DNA of 64,000 nucleotides from Emcibacter nanhaiensis (lineage in GTDB: Bacteria > Pseudomonadota > Alphaproteobacteria > Sphingomonadales > Emcibacteraceae), in assembly GCF_006385175.1 (NCBI RefSeq), contig NZ_VFIY01000005.1, positions 317,501-381,500 of the forward strand, written 5' to 3'. Below are positions 63,431 to 64,000 of this stretch, one piece after another. The notes under the pieces were generated by a model. That model was not told where the DNA came from. It saw only the letters and a list, made by a program, of their open reading frames with translations, and did no database searches. The translations under genes were made by a program, and so were the position numbers. Positions within the stretch are counted from its first letter, which is position 1; each line of letters starts with the position of its first letter.

Positions 63431-64000
63431 TCAGTCCGGCGCCGACCCGACAATCTGGACCTGTTCCGGATGGGTCAGCTGGATCATGGGGCCATTATAA
63501 TATTTAAGCCAGCCCCTGACATGAATTTTTTTACCGGGCAAATGGGACAGTTTGATGTCCGAGTCCAGGAACAGCCGCCGGGCCTTGCCCTCGACCACCA
63601 GGGTGAAGTCGGTGCGCCAGTCATCGCCGAAATTGATGAACACCCGGCCGCGTACGCTGGCCACATCCCTGACCACGCCTTCGACGATCTGGAAACTGTC
63701 GGTGAAGCGTCCCGCCTCCAGGTGATGCTTGATGGCGTAGTAGCTCAAGGCCCACATGCCGCGCCGGGCCTCTCGCGCGTCCCGCTCGATCGCCTGCATG
63801 TCGCGCACCAGCGCCCGGTTGTCGCGGAAGCTGTAAACCCGGGCCATGCCGCGGCGGAGCATTTTCCCCTGGACCCAGCTGCCGTCTTCCAGGAACAGAT
63901 GGGCCAGGGCCCGGCCATAGCGGTCGGTCTGCCGGCCGCCGTAGCGTAGCGAGACTTTCTTGCCGAGGGTCAGCTGCTCAAGTGCCTGCTTGGACTCTTT
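63431..64000 (-). CDS. Thermonuclease-like (SNase) protein, 5' end outside window
   Basis: Partial: the frame is open through the last base of the window, so the start lies beyond it; 189 codons are visible. The staphylococcal-nuclease-like core reads VSLRYGGRQTDRYGRALAHLFLEDGSWVQGKMLRRGMARVY, with the catalytic Arg/Glu region in part conserved, then EREAREARRG-like IERDAREARRGMW. A C-terminal OB-like extension follows. It is probably exported; the signal peptide cannot be checked here. Confidence 0.85.
   Translation of the reverse strand, partial: KESKQALEQLTLGKKVSLRYGGRQTDRYGRALAHLFLEDGSWVQGKMLRRGMARVYSFRDNRALVRDMQAIERDAREARRGMWALSYYAIKHHLEAGRFTDSFQIVEGVVRDVASVRGRVFINFGDDWRTDFTLVVEGKARRLFLDSDIKLSHLPGKKIHVRGWLKYYNGPMIQLTHPEQVQIVGSAPD

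Noticed and set aside
1-64000. tRNA, rRNA, CRISPR, insertion sequence or prophage
   Set aside because: Intergenic gaps were read on both strands; no cloverleaf, spaced repeat array, transposase or integrase was seen.

Overview
The window looks like chromosome from a free-living, probably marine, alphaproteobacterium. The gene orders support this: tlpA/argH divergent, lptM-lysA-DUF4175, cpdR, zinc-ribbon protein/ftsEX/acyltransferase, hisC-tyrA divergent from metX-metW, SUV3-like helicase-S4-...-fdxA-carD, and phaAB plus phaR. A lineage such as Emcibacterales, Kordiimonadales or Sneathiellales is possible, but I cannot settle this from sequence alone. I see no rRNA, tRNA, CRISPR array, insertion sequence or prophage. 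Coding density is high and codon use looks even.

Layout. 1-1790: two tandem PEP-CTERM-type surface proteins, each behind a sigma-54 promoter and a shared upstream element. 1811-4583: a histidine-rich, zinc-type TonB-dependent receptor and a TlpA-like thioredoxin. 4620-10708: argH, a VOC protein, two small lipoproteins, lysA, a DUF4175 protein and CpdR. 10844-16105: envelope and division block (zinc-ribbon protein, ftsE, ftsX, DUF218, PlsC-like, DUF2125). 16106-20110: tyrA, hisC, metX, metW. 20114-23215: slipin, NfeD protease, methyltransferase. 23293-29587: polyhydroxyalkanoate (PHA) genes (phaB, phaA, PhaC-like, phaR) with an exbD-tonB-tonB operon inserted among them. 29623-34023: M13 peptidase, YHS protein, a 54-residue protein, a polysaccharide deacetylase. 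34072-36719: hbd and etfBA. 37159-42402: LplT-like carrier, feoAB, an SDR and a CbiX-like chelatase. 42490-48576: aldehyde dehydrogenase, TPP enzyme, Lrp-type regulator, aldo/keto reductase, MFS carrier. 48767-55784: RNA helicase, S4 protein, aspartic protease, TerB-like protein, fdxA, carD and a degenerate phosphatase. 55990-61816: a three-gene RND efflux operon. 61902-64000: M48 lipoprotein protease and a nuclease cut by the window edge.

How the genes may work together. Three regulatory stories stand out. First, both PEP-CTERM genes carry sigma-54 -24/-12 boxes and a nearly identical 17-bp element about 104 bp upstream, which suggests control by one enhancer-binding regulator such as PrsR. 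Second, the receptor at 1811-3907 and the exbD-tonB operon 24 kb away share 17-bp palindromes of the Zur type (ATGTTAT-N3-ATAACAT), which points to a zinc-uptake regulon with dedicated energising proteins. Third, the Lrp-type gene and the TPP enzyme gene share GAACAA boxes; three are spaced 20-21 bp apart, as expected for an Lrp-family oligomer. The PHA, hbd and etf genes together suggest active storage and oxidation of short-chain acyl-CoA.
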